Of a stretch of 64,000 nt of DNA, positions 63,132-64,000 are shown one piece after another. Position 1 is the stretch's first letter. Every line of letters begins with the position of its first letter. The notes under the pieces were generated by a model, which did not search any database, was not told where the DNA came from, and saw nothing but the letters and a program-made list of their open reading frames with translations. A program made the position numbers and the translations under genes. The stretch comes from Bacteroidaceae bacterium (GTDB taxonomy: Bacteria > Bacteroidota > Bacteroidia > Bacteroidales > Bacteroidaceae). The DNA lies in NCBI GenBank assembly GCA_017427185.1, contig JAFRTJ010000030.1, positions 1 to 64,000 of the forward strand. The letters run 5' to 3'.

Positions 63132-64000
63132 ATGGGATTATTCAACATTTTCTCTAAAAGTAAGAAAGAAACCCTTGATAATGGTTTGCAGAAAACCAAA
63201 GAGAGTTTCTTTGGGAAATTGACACGTGCTGTGGCTGGCAAATCCAAGGTGGACGACGATGTCTTGGACAACTTGGAAGAAGTCTTGGTGACGAGTGATG
63301 TTGGTGTTGATACAACGCTGAATATCATCCAGCGTATAGAAAAACGTGTTGAGCGCGACAAGTATGTTACTACCGATGAACTGAATGGCATCCTGCGTGA
63401 TGAAATTGCCAGTTTGCTGACTGAGAACAATACTTGCGACACGGAAGGGTACAATATTCCTGCGGACAAGAGACCGTATGTAATTATGGTTGTAGGTGTG
63501 AATGGAGTAGGTAAGACCACGACGATAGGAAAATTGGCTTACCAATTCAAACAAAATGGGCTTAAAGTCTATCTGGGTGCAGCAGATACGTTCCGTGCCG
63601 CCGCTGTTGAGCAGTTGGTGATATGGGGAGAGCGGGTTGGTGTGCCTGTTATCAAACAGCAGATGGGGAGTGATCCTGCCAGCGTTGCCTTCGACACCCT
63701 CAAGAGTGCAGTCGCTAATGAAGCAGATGTCGTATTGATCGATACGGCAGGCCGTCTTCACAACAAGAAAGGACTGATGGATGAATTGTCGAAAATCAAG
63801 CGTGTCATGCAGAAAGTCATTCCTGATGCCCCCCATGATGTAATGCTTGTCCTGGATGGCAGTACTGGACAGAATGCTTTCGAGCAGGCTAAACAATTCA
63901 CAGCCGCCACAGATGTCACCAGTATGGCTATCACCAAGCTGGATGGTTCCGCTAAGGGGGGAGTCGTGATAGGCATTAGCGATCAGTTTAAGATTCCTGT
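63132..64000 (+). CDS. ftsY: Signal recognition particle receptor FtsY (3' end outside window)
   Basis: 289 codons visible from the ATG at 63132. The NG domain includes the P-loop GVNGVGKTT (122-130), AADTFRAAAVEQL, DTAGRLHNK and TKLDGSAKGG. The acidic A domain common in proteobacteria is absent, as is usual here. It docks the SRP-ribosome complex at the membrane for co-translational insertion. The C-terminal dozen or so residues lie beyond base 64000. Confidence 0.96.
   Translation, partial: MGLFNIFSKSKKETLDNGLQKTKESFFGKLTRAVAGKSKVDDDVLDNLEEVLVTSDVGVDTTLNIIQRIEKRVERDKYVTTDELNGILRDEIASLLTENNTCDTEGYNIPADKRPYVIMVVGVNGVGKTTTIGKLAYQFKQNGLKVYLGAADTFRAAAVEQLVIWGERVGVPVIKQQMGSDPASVAFDTLKSAVANEADVVLIDTAGRLHNKKGLMDELSKIKRVMQKVIPDAPHDVMLVLDGSTGQNAFEQAKQFTAATDVTSMAITKLDGSAKGGVVIGISDQFKIP

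Overview
The window is a chromosomal segment from a Bacteroidota bacterium, most likely a member of the Prevotellaceae or a close Bacteroidales relative. This rests on several signs. Many genes have the phylum-type promoter (a -7 box TAnnTTTG, often with TTTG about 19-23 bases upstream). A TamA-like lipoprotein is paired with TamB. The rpmB-rpmG-DUF4295-ftsY order is present. There is an HU-related DNA-binding protein, and secreted proteins carry Prevotella-like C-terminal tails. No plasmid, phage, CRISPR or integrative-element machinery was found. The only mobile-type trace is a decayed DUF3987/VirE-type fragment near 37.8 kb.

Layout. 1-0.6 kb: end of an HU-like gene and a 9-bp tandem repeat. 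0.6-7.3 kb (minus): a carbohydrate operon of a PqaA-like hydrolase, a GH95 fucosidase-family enzyme and a double GH43-CBM6 enzyme. 7.3-15.5 kb (minus): a sugar nucleotidyltransferase and the tamB-tamL outer-membrane assembly pair. 15.6-19.9 kb: a lipoprotein cyclophilin (plus), then a minus-strand tetR-fabG-rluA-sialate esterase cluster. 20.0 kb: initiator tRNA-Met. 20.3-25.1 kb: a 1,612-residue secreted protein with an internal duplication. 25.3-28.5 kb: two divergent metallophosphoesterases and a Sel1-repeat protein. 29.2-37.4 kb (plus): gyrA, two related TPR proteins, an HGSNAT-like membrane acyltransferase and a phosphodiesterase-PA14 lipoprotein. 37.4-38.4 kb: repeats and the DUF3987 relic. 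38.4-41.1 kb (minus): pyrB-pyrI-glyA. 41.3-51.5 kb (plus): class A PBP, kdsB, a MORN-repeat protein, glgB with a histone-H1-like tail, a membrane protein, an aminotransferase and a LolC/E-like permease. 51.5-52.4 kb: prmA (minus). 52.5-55.2 kb: an RGG/aromatic-rich secreted protein and a FadL-like porin. 55.9-58.4 kb (minus): nhaC-type antiporter, rsmG, MBL hydrolase. 58.6-62.2 kb (plus): kdgK, eda, map, tsaD. 62.3-64 kb (plus): rpmB, rpmG, DUF4295 and the start of ftsY.

Functional themes are glycan degradation (GH43, GH95, PqaA-like and sialate-type esterases; kdgK-eda for 2-keto-3-deoxygluconate), envelope building (TamB/TamL, PBP1A, KdsB, LolC/E-like permease, FadL-like porin) and core housekeeping.

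The most unusual signals are not in proteins. Three separate intergenic regions, each downstream of a plus-strand gene, carry a decanucleotide near-palindrome of the CAACRYGTTG type repeated at an exact 22-bp period (27.64-27.76, 37.44-37.51 and 55.32-55.37 kb). I know of no name for this family. Other notable items are the lysine/alanine-rich tail on GlgB, a pair of opposed 8-bp repeat arrays beside the DUF3987 relic, and the low-complexity RGG protein.
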